Shown here piece after piece: positions 18,605-31,309 of a stretch of DNA of 49,115 bases. Under the pieces are notes generated by a model. The model made no database searches. It worked only from the letters and a program-made list of their open reading frames with translations, and was not told where the DNA came from. Source of the stretch: Deltaproteobacteria bacterium (GTDB taxonomy: Bacteria > Desulfobacterota > Dissulfuribacteria > Dissulfuribacterales > UBA3076). A program made the position numbers and the translations under genes. Position 1 is the stretch's first letter, and every line of letters starts with the position of its first letter. The stretch is taken from positions 1-49,115 of the forward strand of contig DQXT01000079.1 in the NCBI GenBank assembly GCA_011042225.1. The letters run 5' to 3'.

Positions 18605-21289
18605 ATGAGTACAGAGGTAAACAAATCAGTCAACTGGCACGGACTTGATTCCAGGGAAGTGCTGGAGAAGTTGCATTCGTCGGACAAGGGCCTTGCTTCA
18701 AAGGAGGCCCAAAACCGCTTGGAGCGATACGGTCCCAACGAACTGATCGAAAAAAAACGAAAATCTTTGTGGATGATGTTTCTGGACCAGTTCAAAGATT
18801 TCATGATCATGGTGCTTATCGCCGCCGCCGTGGTGGCCGGGATAATCGGCGAGCCTGCAGATACCATCGCCATTGCCGTAATTGTGCTCTTGAATGCGGT
18901 GCTGGGGTTTGTCCAGGAATACCGTGCCGAAAAGGCAATGGCTGCCCTGAAAATGATGGCTGCACCTTCCGCGACCGTCATTCGAGACGGGCAGGCCGAA
19001 ACCATCCCTGCGCAAAGGCTGGTTCCAGGCGATCTGGTGATCCTGGAGGCCGGCAACGTGGTGCCGGCTGACATGCGTCTGATGGAAGCGGTCCAGCTTC
19101 GAATCGATGAAGCGGCCCTGACCGGGGAGTCCGTGCCGGTGGAAAAAGATACCGCATGCCTCCGCGAACCTGACCTGTGCATAGGGGACCGCAGAAACAT
19201 GGCCTATAAAGGCACCCTGGTCACTTACGGCAGGGGGCAGGGGGTAATAGCGGCCACCGGAATGAAGACTGAACTTGGGCGGATCGCTGCCATGCTGCAG
19301 GACCAGGATGAAGGGCGGACCCCGCTACAGAAAAGGCTGACCTCTTTCGGGCAGAAACTTGCTTACGCGGTCCTGGCCATTTGTGTCATTGTTTTCCTGT
19401 CAGGTCTGCTCCGAGGAGAGCCTCCTCTGCTGATGCTGCTCACAGCCATCGCCTTGGCGGTGGCAGCCATTCCGGAAGCCCTTCCCGCTGTCATTACGAT
19501 CTCACTGGCTGTGGGGGCCAAAAAGCTGGTCAGGCAACAGGCATTGATTCGAAAACTGCCGGCAGTGGAGACCCTTGGATCGGTTACCTATATCTGTTCT
19601 GACAAGACCGGGACCCTGACGCTGAACCGCATGACCGTGGAAAAGGTCTATGCAGGCGGTCGGCTGCAACCGTCAGACGACCTCAGGCCCTCAGACCATG
19701 AGCAGGCCGCAGGAGATCCTGCATCCTGCAATACACCCTGCAATTTACTGTTGAATGCCCTGGCCCTCTGCAATGACGCCCGTTTGGATGCATCAGGAGC
19801 CCTTATCGGTGATCCCACGGAAACGGCCCTGTTCGACCTGGCCCTGAAAAAAGGCCTTCTTCGCGAGCACCTTGATCAAAAATTTCCCAGACTGGCCGAA
19901 ATCCCCTTTGACTCGGACCGAAAACTCATGACTACTTTCCATCCCTGGGAAAACGGGCGGATCGTTTCTTTCACCAAGGGAGCGGTTGAGGAAATCACGG
20001 CCCGGTCTGAAAAGGCCCTGATGCCTCAAGGTCAGGAAGCGATAGATAATTTGAAAATCATGGAAATCTCCGAACGAATTGCAGGTGAAGGCCTGAGGAC
20101 TTTAGGGTTTGGCATGCGGGTATGGGACGCGCTTCCCGATTCGCTGACGTCGGAAAAAGCAGAAACAGGTCTGGTCCTGCTCGGCGTCGTCGGAATGATG
20201 GACCCACCCCGGCCCGAGGCGGCGGAGTCGGTCGGCGTGTGTCGTTCCGCGGGCATTTGGCCGGTGATGATTACAGGGGACCACCCTTTGACAGCAGAGG
20301 TGATCGCCAGACGGGTCGGTATCATCCCCAGACAGGGCGACGGCGTCATGACCGGCCGGGAACTCGCGCAGCTCCCCCTGGAGGAGTTCGAAGACAAGGT
20401 GGAAAAGATAAGGGTCTACGCACGGGTCGCCCCGGAGCAAAAGCTCAAGATCGTAAAGGCCCTGCAGGATAAGGGGCATTTTGTGGCCATGACCGGGGAC
20501 GGAGTCAACGATGCCCCGTCTTTGAAACGGGCGGATATCGGAGTGGCCATGGGCATCACCGGCACCGATGTCGCTAAAGAGGCCTCCCATATGATACTGC
20601 TGGACGACAATTTTGCCACCATTGTCAAAGCCGTCAGGGAAGGCCGCCGTATTTTCGACAACATCCGCAAATTCATCAAATACACCATGACCAGCAATTC
20701 AGGCGAGATCTGCACCATTTTTCTGGCGCCTTTCATCGGTCTGCCGATTCCCCTGCTGCCGATCCACATACTGTGGATCAACCTGGTCACCGACGGTGTC
20801 CCCGGCTTGGCCCTAGCCGCCGAGCCGGGTGAGAAAGACATCATGAACCGCCCACCCAGAGACCCGAAGGAAAGCATCTTTGCCCACGGCCTGGGCATCC
20901 ATATCATTTGGGTCGGGCTGCTGATGGGCGCCGTTTCCATCATGACCCAGGCCTGGTTCATCAACGGCAGCCAGACTCACTGGCAGACCATGGTCTTCAC
21001 CGTCCTGTGCCTGAGCCAAATGGGACATGTGCTGGCCGTCAGATCTGAGCAGGAATCCTTTTTCAGGCAAGGTGCCTTATCCAACAAACCACTCCTGGGG
21101 GCCGTCTTAGTAACCTTCGTTCTTCAGATGGCCACTATCTATGTACCGTTTCTGAACCCCGTTTTCAAGACCGCGCCGCTCAGTGCATGGGAGCTTGTGA
21201 TAACGCTTTTGCTTTCAAGTGTAGTATTTCTGGCGGTGGAAGTGGAAAAGGCGATAAAACGGTCGCGAAACAACGGGTTAAAGGTTTGA
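18605..21289 (+). CDS. Cation-transporting P-type ATPase, Ca2+ (PMCA/SERCA) type
   Basis: An 894-residue P2A ATPase. It has the N-terminal cation-ATPase domain (about 10-75), actuator loop TGES (173-176), M4 ion-site motif PEALP (290-294), phosphorylated Asp in DKTGTLT (D333), hinge TGDGVNDAPSLK, M5 SNSGE and M6 INLVTDG. M4, M5 and M6 all keep the Ca2+-coordinating residues known from SERCA, so Ca2+ export is likely; Mn2+ is possible. About ten membrane segments are present and length is normal. Much of the gene looks more G+C-rich than the mreB side of the window, and it follows a gene-poor spacer, which together hint at acquisition. It splits an otherwise classic origin-proximal gene set. 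Confidence 0.95.
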   Translation: MSTEVNKSVNWHGLDSREVLEKLHSSDKGLASKEAQNRLERYGPNELIEKKRKSLWMMFLDQFKDFMIMVLIAAAVVAGIIGEPADTIAIAVIVLLNAVLGFVQEYRAEKAMAALKMMAAPSATVIRDGQAETIPAQRLVPGDLVILEAGNVVPADMRLMEAVQLRIDEAALTGESVPVEKDTACLREPDLCIGDRRNMAYKGTLVTYGRGQGVIAATGMKTELGRIAAMLQDQDEGRTPLQKRLTSFGQKLAYAVLAICVIVFLSGLLRGEPPLLMLLTAIALAVAAIPEALPAVITISLAVGAKKLVRQQALIRKLPAVETLGSVTYICSDKTGTLTLNRMTVEKVYAGGRLQPSDDLRPSDHEQAAGDPASCNTPCNLLLNALALCNDARLDASGALIGDPTETALFDLALKKGLLREHLDQKFPRLAEIPFDSDRKLMTTFHPWENGRIVSFTKGAVEEITARSEKALMPQGQEAIDNLKIMEISERIAGEGLRTLGFGMRVWDALPDSLTSEKAETGLVLLGVVGMMDPPRPEAAESVGVCRSAGIWPVMITGDHPLTAEVIARRVGIIPRQGDGVMTGRELAQLPLEEFEDKVEKIRVYARVAPEQKLKIVKALQDKGHFVAMTGDGVNDAPSLKRADIGVAMGITGTDVAKEASHMILLDDNFATIVKAVREGRRIFDNIRKFIKYTMTSNSGEICTIFLAPFIGLPIPLLPIHILWINLVTDGVPGLALAAEPGEKDIMNRPPRDPKESIFAHGLGIHIIWVGLLMGAVSIMTQAWFINGSQTHWQTMVFTVLCLSQMGHVLAVRSEQESFFRQGALSNKPLLGAVLVTFVLQMATIYVPFLNPVFKTAPLSAWELVITLLLSSVVFLAVEVEKAIKRSRNNGLKV

Positions 21290-24580
<3,291 letters not shown>

Positions 24581-24583
24581 CCT

Positions 24584-26014
24584 CTATTTGCCAAGGCAGA
24601 AATGGCTGAAGATGTGATCCAGCACTTCGTCAGTGATGCTGTCTCCTGTGATTTCTCCCAGGGCATTCATCGCCTCTCTTAAGTCAATAGAAATCAGATC
24701 GGGGCTGATACCCTGAGAGATGTTGCCGATTGCCCTGTTCACAACTTTACCGGCCGTCTCCAAGACCTCTTTTTGTCTTAGATTAGGGACTATATCGGGT
24801 GGCTCTGCCGGTGCTTCATCCAATAAATTATTTATTAGAAGCCTTGACAAGTTCTCAAGCCCCTCCCCTGTAATCGCAGAGACACCTACCCACTTGCCGC
24901 CGGCCATCTCCTGCAGACGGCTGGAGATATCTATTGCTCTTTTTTCAGCCAAGGATTTCCAGACAGAAATCTTGTCTATCTTGTTAAATACAATAAGAAC
25001 TTTTCTCCATTTTTTAATTGCATACAGTGTCTCCAGCACCCCGAAATCCTCCGGGCATAAAGGCTCGCTCAGGTCCAAGATCCAGAGAGCGGCCTGTGCG
25101 AATTCTGCTCTTTGTCGAACTCTTGCGATACCAATTTGCTCTATTGGATCAGGGTCCGACCGAATCCCGGCTGTATCTATCAATCTGACCAATATCCCCT
25201 TGATGTTAAGAACCGCTTCTATTGTGTCCCGGGTGGTCCCGGGAATAGATGTTACAATGGCTCTCTCCTCACAGGCCAGGGCATTAAGCAGGCTGGATTT
25301 CCCCACATTCGGCCTTCCGACAATCAGGACTTCCGCTCCCTCCTTATAGATCTTTCCCCTGTCAAATGCATCGATCATGGCATTAAGCGGGTTTTGAGCC
25401 CCGGTAATTAGAAATTCTGCGAGCTGGGTCTCTGTTAAAATTTCTACCTCTTCATCCGGATAATCTATGGCGACTTCAAGGGTGGCTATGGATTCTTTGA
25501 TGGTGTCTCGAATATCTTTGATCCCTTTAGATAAATATCCCCGCAACTGCTTGACGGCAAGCTGTCCCGCGGTGTCCCCGCAAGCCCGGGTAAGGTCAAG
25601 TACCGCCTCCGCCTGGGCAAGGTCGATTCTTCCGTTCAGAAAGGCCCTTTTTGTGAATTCACCGGGATCTGCCAGGCGGGCGCCCTGTGCAATCAGGCTC
25701 TCAATAATACGACGCAAGATTGCGGATCCGCTGTGGCACTGGATTTCCATGACATCCTCTTTTGTATAGCTGTGAGGGGCCTTCATAAGTACGGTCAAAA
25801 CCTCATCTATAACGGTGTCATCCCTTGGATCACAGGCCCAGCCATAGTAGAGTCGATGGGATTGTATTGTTTTAATTGGTTTTACGGGCCGGAATACAGA
25901 ACTGAAAAGTTGTGCCGAGAGGGGACCGCTTACTCGAACTATCCCTATACCGCCTGGCCCGGAAGGGGTCGCAAGGGCAGCTATTGTGTCTTCATCTCTA
26001 TAGATATCAGGCAC
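24584..26014 (-). CDS. mnmE: tRNA uridine-5-carboxymethylaminomethyl modification GTPase MnmE
   Basis: With MnmG it installs the (c)mnm5 group on wobble U34 of several tRNAs. The 476 residues show the N-terminal folate-binding domain (DTIAALATPSGPGGIGIVRVSG; DPGEFTKRAFLNGRIDLAQAEAV), a helical domain split by the G domain with GRPNVGKSS (233-241), DTAG (280-283) and NKID, and the catalytic C-terminal Cys motif FCLGK. It overlaps jag by eight bases. mnmG and rsmG, often next in this cluster, are not in the window. Confidence 0.97.
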   Translation of the reverse strand: MPDIYRDEDTIAALATPSGPGGIGIVRVSGPLSAQLFSSVFRPVKPIKTIQSHRLYYGWACDPRDDTVIDEVLTVLMKAPHSYTKEDVMEIQCHSGSAILRRIIESLIAQGARLADPGEFTKRAFLNGRIDLAQAEAVLDLTRACGDTAGQLAVKQLRGYLSKGIKDIRDTIKESIATLEVAIDYPDEEVEILTETQLAEFLITGAQNPLNAMIDAFDRGKIYKEGAEVLIVGRPNVGKSSLLNALACEERAIVTSIPGTTRDTIEAVLNIKGILVRLIDTAGIRSDPDPIEQIGIARVRQRAEFAQAALWILDLSEPLCPEDFGVLETLYAIKKWRKVLIVFNKIDKISVWKSLAEKRAIDISSRLQEMAGGKWVGVSAITGEGLENLSRLLINNLLDEAPAEPPDIVPNLRQKEVLETAGKVVNRAIGNISQGISPDLISIDLREAMNALGEITGDSITDEVLDHIFSHFCLGK

Positions 26015-26834
26015 TTTTGTCTTTTGTATTCCGATGCCTGGACCTGGAGGGGTTAATTACGACCTTGCGCATGACCCCTTCGCCTATACTGTGGGTACGT
26101 ATGCCCTTAACGGCCTTGAGGGTCAAGTGGACCAGTCTGCGCTCCCTTGCCCCCAATGGCTGAAGTGTCACCGGCCGGCCCGTCTTTTGGGCCTTTGTTG
26201 CCATGCGGTGGGCAAGGAGAGAGATAATCTTTTCCCTCTTTTCCCGATAGCCCTGTGCTTCCAGCTTAACTCCGGTAAAGTCTTTTAGCCTGTGCCGCAT
26301 AATACGGTTGACAATATATTCCAATGCATCAAGATTCTGACCTTCTTTCCCTATGATAAGGGAAAGGTCTTCCCCTGATATGTCCAAATACGGTCCTTCT
26401 TTGTCGTGTTTAATCTCTACTTCTCCGGGGAGACCGGCCTTACTCAAAAGTTCCTCGGTAATCTGCAGGGCCGAAGAGAGATCTTTAACCGGATCTTCCG
26501 GAACATCTTTACCGGATTTAATAAAATTCTCTCTCATTTCAGGTGATTCAAATACGCTGGAATCGGCTTCAGCCTTTACCTGTACCTGTACGTTTTCTTC
26601 TACTGATTCTTTTTCTTTAACTGAAAGAGTGACTCCTTTAAGAGCTGCCCTTATCTTGGCTTTGCGTCCTCCCAGCCCGAAGATTCCTGTAGAACCTCTG
26701 GTAAGTATGTTTATTTCAAGATCGTCAGGCTTTGCCTCAAAATATCTGCATGCAGCTTGTATGGCATAGTCTACGGTTTTGCCGTCAAATTCTTTTGATC
26801 CTCGTGTCAGTTCAGAAGATTCTTTCTGTGTCAT
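26007..26834 (-). CDS. jag: Jag/KhpB RNA-binding protein (Jag-N, KH, R3H)
   Basis: A 275-residue RNA-binding protein. It has the N-terminal Jag domain (residues about 13-60, ending GIFGLGGRKAKI), an acidic spacer, a KH domain with IIGKEGQNLDALEYIVNRI and a C-terminal R3H domain (QPLGARERRLVHLTLK). In Gram-positive bacteria KhpB acts with KhpA in small-RNA and cell-envelope control; its role in this lineage is less clear. It lies between yidC and mnmE, the usual order. Confidence 0.95.
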   Translation of the reverse strand: MTQKESSELTRGSKEFDGKTVDYAIQAACRYFEAKPDDLEINILTRGSTGIFGLGGRKAKIRAALKGVTLSVKEKESVEENVQVQVKAEADSSVFESPEMRENFIKSGKDVPEDPVKDLSSALQITEELLSKAGLPGEVEIKHDKEGPYLDISGEDLSLIIGKEGQNLDALEYIVNRIMRHRLKDFTGVKLEAQGYREKREKIISLLAHRMATKAQKTGRPVTLQPLGARERRLVHLTLKAVKGIRTHSIGEGVMRKVVINPSRSRHRNTKDKSA

Positions 26835-26913
26835 TATATTTCATTCCACCTGGTATTTTATATCAAAGTCTCAGATTCTCATACTTCGTCGGCCTGTATA
26901 AACGGCATGTAGA

Positions 26914-28602
26914 TTAGTCGGTGAATTTGTTCACATAGTGTTGCTGGCCGATGGAAAGCACATTGTTGATCAACCAGTAGAGCACCAATCCCGAAGGAAA
27001 ATTAATAAACATACAGGTAAATATTACGGGCAGAAATTGCATTATGCGGGCCTGAGCAGGATCAAGAGAAGAAGGGCTTAACTTCTGCTGTAAAAACATG
27101 GAAAGGCCCATCAGCAATGTAAGCACCGGTATGCCCCCCAGGTAAGGAATATTTACCCCTGGTATCATTAGACGGTCAGGAGCTGAAAGGTCGTTTATCC
27201 ACAATGCAAAAGGGGCATGACGCAGCTCTATTGACTGAAGTAATACCTTGTATAGAGCAAAAAATACTGGAATCTGGAGCAACATGGGCAGGCAACCGCC
27301 CATAGGATTCACCTTATAGGTTTTATAAAGCTGCATAAGCTCCTTGTTCATTTTTTCCTTATCTTTTCCATACTTTTCCTTAAGTTTAGCCATTTTGGGC
27401 TGCAATTTCTGCATGGTCTTCATGGACTTTGCGCTTTTCTGTGCCAAAGGCCAAAAGGCAATCTTGATCAATATGGTAACCACAATTATGGCCAGACCGT
27501 AATTGTGAATATATCGATAGAGAAATTTGAGGAAGTATAAAAGGGGTTTGGCAATTGGATCAAACCAGCCGAAATTTATGGCCCTGGAAAGATTATGTCC
27601 CAGATCGTTCAAGCGGTCGATATCTTTTGGTCCGAAATATATTCCCAGTTTTAACACCTCAGCACCTTGCTCTGAGGTTTCAGGAGACGGATTCAGAGCG
27701 GTCAGCCGGCTCTCGGTAAGACCGTCAGGCTCTTTCTTCTCAATCAATATTTTACAGGGCACCTCTTTAACAAACGGGATTAAAGCCGTAAGAAAATAGT
27801 CGTCGCCGTAACCCATCCAGTCAACAGGACCTGTATAGACATGTTTTTCTCCGACATCGTCCAGTTTTATTTCATGCAAATCGTTTTCGGCATAATAGGC
27901 AGGACCTGTAAACGTAAATGTACTGACTTTCGTGCCGGGTTTATTGTATAAAGACAACGTACAGGGGATGGTTCCCGCCCCGCTTAAATAAACAGACATA
28001 TCTATCCAGTAACTTCCCTGGTGAAATGTGTATGCCCTTGTAATTTTAATCCCGTTGGACATATTGTAGGTAAATTTCAATTGTGCTTTCTCACCAGGCT
28101 GGGTTAGTTTCAAATTTTCTTTGTCCGGCTCAAAGAACCGGGAAGACAGGTCTAACGGCGGCTGAGACTCAATTTGTATACCAAGAGTAAAATACGGGGG
28201 AGAGACATTTATCAGATCCACAGGAGGGGCGTCATCTGAAAGCTTTGCAAGGTATTGCTTTAAGAGGTATTTCTTAACTATGCCCCCTTTCTCTGAAAAA
28301 ACGAGTTGGTAAAGATCCGTTTCCACGGTTACATCTTTTGCCTTGCGAAGAAGTGCCTTTTGGTCAACCGAATTATCAGAAGTCTTTATAGCATTGAGGG
28401 AAGAAGTCTGTAAATTCCCATCAGCCATCATGCCTTTCCCATATTCATGGTCTGAGACTTGCTCTCTCTCGCCTGAAGCAGGTATGGTATCACCACTGGT
28501 TTGTTCATCAGGTGGTTTTGACACATCGCCGCCAAAAAAATATTGAAAAACAACCAGGACCGCTATAGACAAAACTAACGCCAATAATGTACGTGAATCC
28601 AT
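26914..28602 (-). CDS. yidC: Membrane protein insertase YidC
   Basis: Inserts and folds inner-membrane proteins with or without SecYEG. The 562 residues begin with a signal-anchor (LLALVLSIAVLVVFQYFFGG), followed by a large periplasmic beta domain of the Gram-negative form (about 60-350) and a C-terminal 60KD_IMP core of about five membrane segments. The core includes YGLAIIVVTILIKIAFWPL with its hydrophilic-groove Arg/Lys neighbourhood, NPMGGCLPMLLQIPVFFALY and FPSGLVLYWLINNVL. The long periplasmic domain supports a Gram-negative host. It is part of the rpmH-rnpA-yidD-yidC-jag-mnmE series. Confidence 0.97.
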   Translation of the reverse strand: MDSRTLLALVLSIAVLVVFQYFFGGDVSKPPDEQTSGDTIPASGEREQVSDHEYGKGMMADGNLQTSSLNAIKTSDNSVDQKALLRKAKDVTVETDLYQLVFSEKGGIVKKYLLKQYLAKLSDDAPPVDLINVSPPYFTLGIQIESQPPLDLSSRFFEPDKENLKLTQPGEKAQLKFTYNMSNGIKITRAYTFHQGSYWIDMSVYLSGAGTIPCTLSLYNKPGTKVSTFTFTGPAYYAENDLHEIKLDDVGEKHVYTGPVDWMGYGDDYFLTALIPFVKEVPCKILIEKKEPDGLTESRLTALNPSPETSEQGAEVLKLGIYFGPKDIDRLNDLGHNLSRAINFGWFDPIAKPLLYFLKFLYRYIHNYGLAIIVVTILIKIAFWPLAQKSAKSMKTMQKLQPKMAKLKEKYGKDKEKMNKELMQLYKTYKVNPMGGCLPMLLQIPVFFALYKVLLQSIELRHAPFALWINDLSAPDRLMIPGVNIPYLGGIPVLTLLMGLSMFLQQKLSPSSLDPAQARIMQFLPVIFTCMFINFPSGLVLYWLINNVLSIGQQHYVNKFTD

Positions 28603-28698
28603 TTTATTAAACCTTAACGATCAGGGCCTGCAAATTTTGCAGACGCCTATCAAGCAAATTTTTTTGCCGTAAAGGACCTTCTTAACGTAAACAGGCAA

Positions 28699-28926
28699 TC
28701 AGGGGACAGGGTCGTATCCGCCCGGAGTCCAAGGATGACACCTTAAGAGTCGCTTGGCAGTCAACACAATACCTATAACAGGACCGTGTTTAACAATGGC
28801 CTCCTCAGCGTATTGAGAGCAGCTTGGGAAGAAACGGCAAGACCTTGGTAAAATAGGAGAAAACAATAGTCTGTATATTTTAATGAAAAAGATTATGAAT
28901 GTGCTCAATATGAACTTGATATTCAA
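28699..28926 (-). CDS. yidD: YidD membrane-insertion efficiency factor
   Basis: A 75-residue YidD (DUF37) protein, recognised by YRLLFSPILPRSCRFFPSCSQYAEEAI and the C-terminal RCHPWTPGGYDPVP. It is peripheral to the inner membrane through its N-terminal amphipathic/hydrophobic helix and assists YidC-dependent insertion. It sits in the invariable place between rnpA and yidC. Confidence 0.96.
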   Translation of the reverse strand: MNIKFILSTFIIFFIKIYRLLFSPILPRSCRFFPSCSQYAEEAIVKHGPVIGIVLTAKRLLRCHPWTPGGYDPVP

Positions 28927-28941
28927 TTGTTAACGCCTTTT

Positions 28942-29298
28942 CTAGGCCTCAAATGCCTTGATAAGATTGCTCTTTAATTCATTAAAATCAAATTCAAGAA
29001 ACTCTCTGGATGGCACAAAAACCAGATCATGACCAGCAGGGAAAATCCCTTTGTTAGTGCGAAACAACTCCCTGATCAACCTTTTGGCCCTGTTTCTTTT
29101 GGCAGCTCCACCAATTCTTTTGCCGGCACTGATACCGAGTCTACAGTATGGCAAATAGTTCCTTGCAACTATGATAATAAGGCCGGGCAGCTTTATTCGT
29201 CTTCCCTTTTGATAAACCCTGATAAAATTTTCCGTACCTGTCAATCTCTCTTTTTTTGAGAAAGATTGGATGTGTAATGACTGCCTCATCTTAATCAT
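28942..29298 (-). CDS. rnpA: Ribonuclease P protein component
   Basis: The protein subunit of RNase P, which removes 5' leaders from pre-tRNAs with the RNA subunit. The signature is KRNRAKRLIRELFR, preceded by LGISAGKRIGGA. It is a basic protein of 118 residues from the ATG at 29298; a start at MRQSLH (29289) is equally plausible. It lies between rpmH and yidD. Confidence 0.94.
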   Translation of the reverse strand: MIKMRQSLHIQSFSKKERLTGTENFIRVYQKGRRIKLPGLIIIVARNYLPYCRLGISAGKRIGGAAKRNRAKRLIRELFRTNKGIFPAGHDLVFVPSREFLEFDFNELKSNLIKAFEA

Positions 29299-29345
29299 GA
29301 GGTGATTTTTGTTTTACGTTCAAAAGACCCGCCGCACAATAAGGC

Positions 29346-29480
29346 TTATGCCGACAAGCCTTGTCTCCCCTTTGCCCTTCGCCTGTTCAGTATTCTACGG
29401 CCTGCCTTTGTACTCATACGTTTACGAAATCCATGGGTCCTTTTTCTCTTTAAATTGCTTGGTTGAAAGGTCCTTTTCAT
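29346..29480 (-). CDS. rpmH: 50S ribosomal protein L34
   Basis: A 44-residue, strongly basic protein that begins [20 protein letters not shown], continues [18 protein letters not shown] and ends GRQGLSA. This is the invariant L34 sequence. It is too short to appear in many open-reading-frame lists. It is the first gene of the leftward rpmH-rnpA-yidD-yidC-jag-mnmE series and lies beside the large non-coding gap that is the oriC candidate. Confidence 0.97.
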   Translation of the reverse strand: MKRTFQPSNLKRKRTHGFRKRMSTKAGRRILNRRRAKGRQGLSA

Positions 29481-30245
29481 ACTAATCAGCTCCTATGATC
29501 GGCCAACTTGCTATTATTGCCGAATTTTGAACAACCTTTTTAAGGCGGGATTATAGCAAACAGCCTATTATTCTGCTTCTGTTTTTTATCTCTTTTATCT
29601 AAATTATAAACAAATAAATTCTTTTTGGATACACTATAAAAAGTCTAAAACATGATTCCGTTGAAAAAATCGGGTATGCCGGACGCAAAATTTTCCAGAA
29701 ATGAAGAAATAATTATGGTATATCACCATGACCTGTCTGCGCACAGGGCAAAGGTGTACCGGACAATTTAGGCATCATTGCGGATTGGTTTTTCCAAAAG
29801 AAATCATGTCTGCTTTATACACATTCATATGGCAGGACTGTTAACATCCAAAAAGACATTTATCTAAAGATCTATACATAAAAAATTCTAGAAAAGTGTT
29901 ATTTTATTAGGATAAATGTCCAATAAGCTGTAAATTCATACCCACATGCTGAGTATATGTCAAGATAAGTTGCCGAGAACCGGCCGGCCGCTTGCAAAAA
30001 CCATATTTGGCCGGGATTGCCATTACCGGATCTATATTCTGACGGCTGAAATGCTAATCGCAATTTGCTCTTGAACAAAATTTGGGATTTAGCAAAAAAG
30101 TCTTATTTGATTATCATTTCTTGCTAACTGGAAATGCCTTTAGTAGGATTTAATCCCGGTAAAAAAATATTTTGTTTTTTTGGAAAAAGGCATAAATTGT
30201 AAATTAACTGTAATTAAAAGTCCAATATCAACTTAAGGTAATAAT
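29481..30245. other. Large AT-rich intergenic region between rpmH and mreB; oriC candidate
   Basis: A 765-base stretch with no gene, lying between leftward rpmH and rightward mreB so that transcription diverges from it on both sides. It contains one perfect DnaA box, TTATACACA (29815-29823), one near match TTATAAACA (29604-29612), AT-rich runs and a spaced 10-base inverted repeat. In many bacteria oriC lies next to rpmH and close to parAB and mnmE-yidC-rnpA. Few boxes and no dnaA gene weaken the call. It must also hold the promoters of rpmH and mreB. Confidence 0.4.
29855..29920. repeat. Spaced perfect 10-base inverted repeat
   Basis: GACATTTATC (29855-29864) and its exact reverse complement GATAAATGTC (29911-29920) are separated by 46 AT-rich bases. 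The spacing is too long for a simple intrinsic terminator; it could be a pair of protein-binding half sites or an origin element. Confidence 0.55.
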
Positions 30246-31277
30246 ATGTTTTTAGGCTTTCTTTTAGGGCGGTTCTCAAGCGATCTGGCGATTGACCTCG
30301 GAACTGCAAATACACTGGTATATGTTAAGGGTAAAGGTGTAGTCCTGCGCGAGCCGTCTGTAGTCGCAGTGCGCAAAGATGCCAGGGCAAACAGAGTCGT
30401 AGCTGTAGGCAAGGACGCCAAAATGATGCTGGGGAGAACACCTGGAAATATTGTGGCTATACGACCCATGAAGGATGGCGTAATTGCTGATTTCGAAGTT
30501 ACAGAGGCCATGCTGCGCTATTTTATAAGAAAAGTACACGATCGGCGGGCCCTGATTAGACCTCGAATAAACATAAGTGTGCCGTCCGGAATCACGCAGG
30601 TTGAGAAACGAGCGGTCCGGGAATCAGCCGAGTCCGCCGGTGCAAGAGAAGTTTACCTGATCGAAGAGCCTATGGCGGCCGCTATTGGTGCAGGATTGCC
30701 GATTACAGAACCCATTGCAAATATGATAGTGGATATGGGGGGAGGTACTACGGAGGTAGCTGTAATTTCTTTAGCCGGTATCGTCTACAGCAAGTCTGTT
30801 CGTGTAGCAGGCGACAAGATGGACAATGCTATTTTACAGTTCATTAAGAGAAAATTTAATCTGCTGATCGGAGAGCATTCGGCTGAAAAAATCAAGATAG
30901 CACTAGGCGACGTTATGCCGGAAGAACCTTATCAGGAAATGGAGATAAAAGGTAGAGATCTGGTATCAGGGGTACCCAAAACCATAACAATTAATTCGTC
31001 AGAAGTACGTTCAGCTATAGCGGAACAGATAGATACAATAGTCGACGCGGTAAAAAGCGTACTTGAGCAGACTCCTCCTGAGCTGGCTGCTGATATTGTC
31101 GATAAAGGTATTGTTTTAACAGGAGGTGTGGCATTGCTGAAGAATCTGGATAAGCTCTTGAGAGAGGAGACCGATCTTCCTATAATCATTACTGACGATC
31201 CTTTATCTTCTGTGGTCTTAGGTGCGGGTATGTCCCTGGATAATCTTGATATCTTGAAAGAAGTCATGATTAGTTAA
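30246..31277 (+). CDS. mreB: Rod-shape-determining actin MreB
   Basis: A bacterial actin of 343 residues that forms membrane-bound filaments directing lateral wall synthesis. Visible actin-fold ATP-binding motifs are IDLGTANTLVYVKGKGVV (phosphate 1), VDMGGGTTEVAVISL (phosphate 2) and the adenosine motif GIVLTGGVALLKNLD. An amphipathic N-terminus precedes it (MFLGFLLGRFS), as in membrane-binding MreB. First gene of mreB-mreC-mreD-mrdA-rodA, all plus strand. Confidence 0.98.
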   Translation: MFLGFLLGRFSSDLAIDLGTANTLVYVKGKGVVLREPSVVAVRKDARANRVVAVGKDAKMMLGRTPGNIVAIRPMKDGVIADFEVTEAMLRYFIRKVHDRRALIRPRINISVPSGITQVEKRAVRESAESAGAREVYLIEEPMAAAIGAGLPITEPIANMIVDMGGGTTEVAVISLAGIVYSKSVRVAGDKMDNAILQFIKRKFNLLIGEHSAEKIKIALGDVMPEEPYQEMEIKGRDLVSGVPKTITINSSEVRSAIAEQIDTIVDAVKSVLEQTPPELAADIVDKGIVLTGGVALLKNLDKLLREETDLPIIITDDPLSSVVLGAGMSLDNLDILKEVMIS

Positions 31278-31309
31278 TACAATCACATCTTTCCTGTTGC
31301 ATATCGATT

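Noticed and set aside
27195-27203. Perfect DnaA-box sequence TTATCCACA
   Set aside because: A single copy inside the yidC coding sequence with no cluster around it; likely chance.
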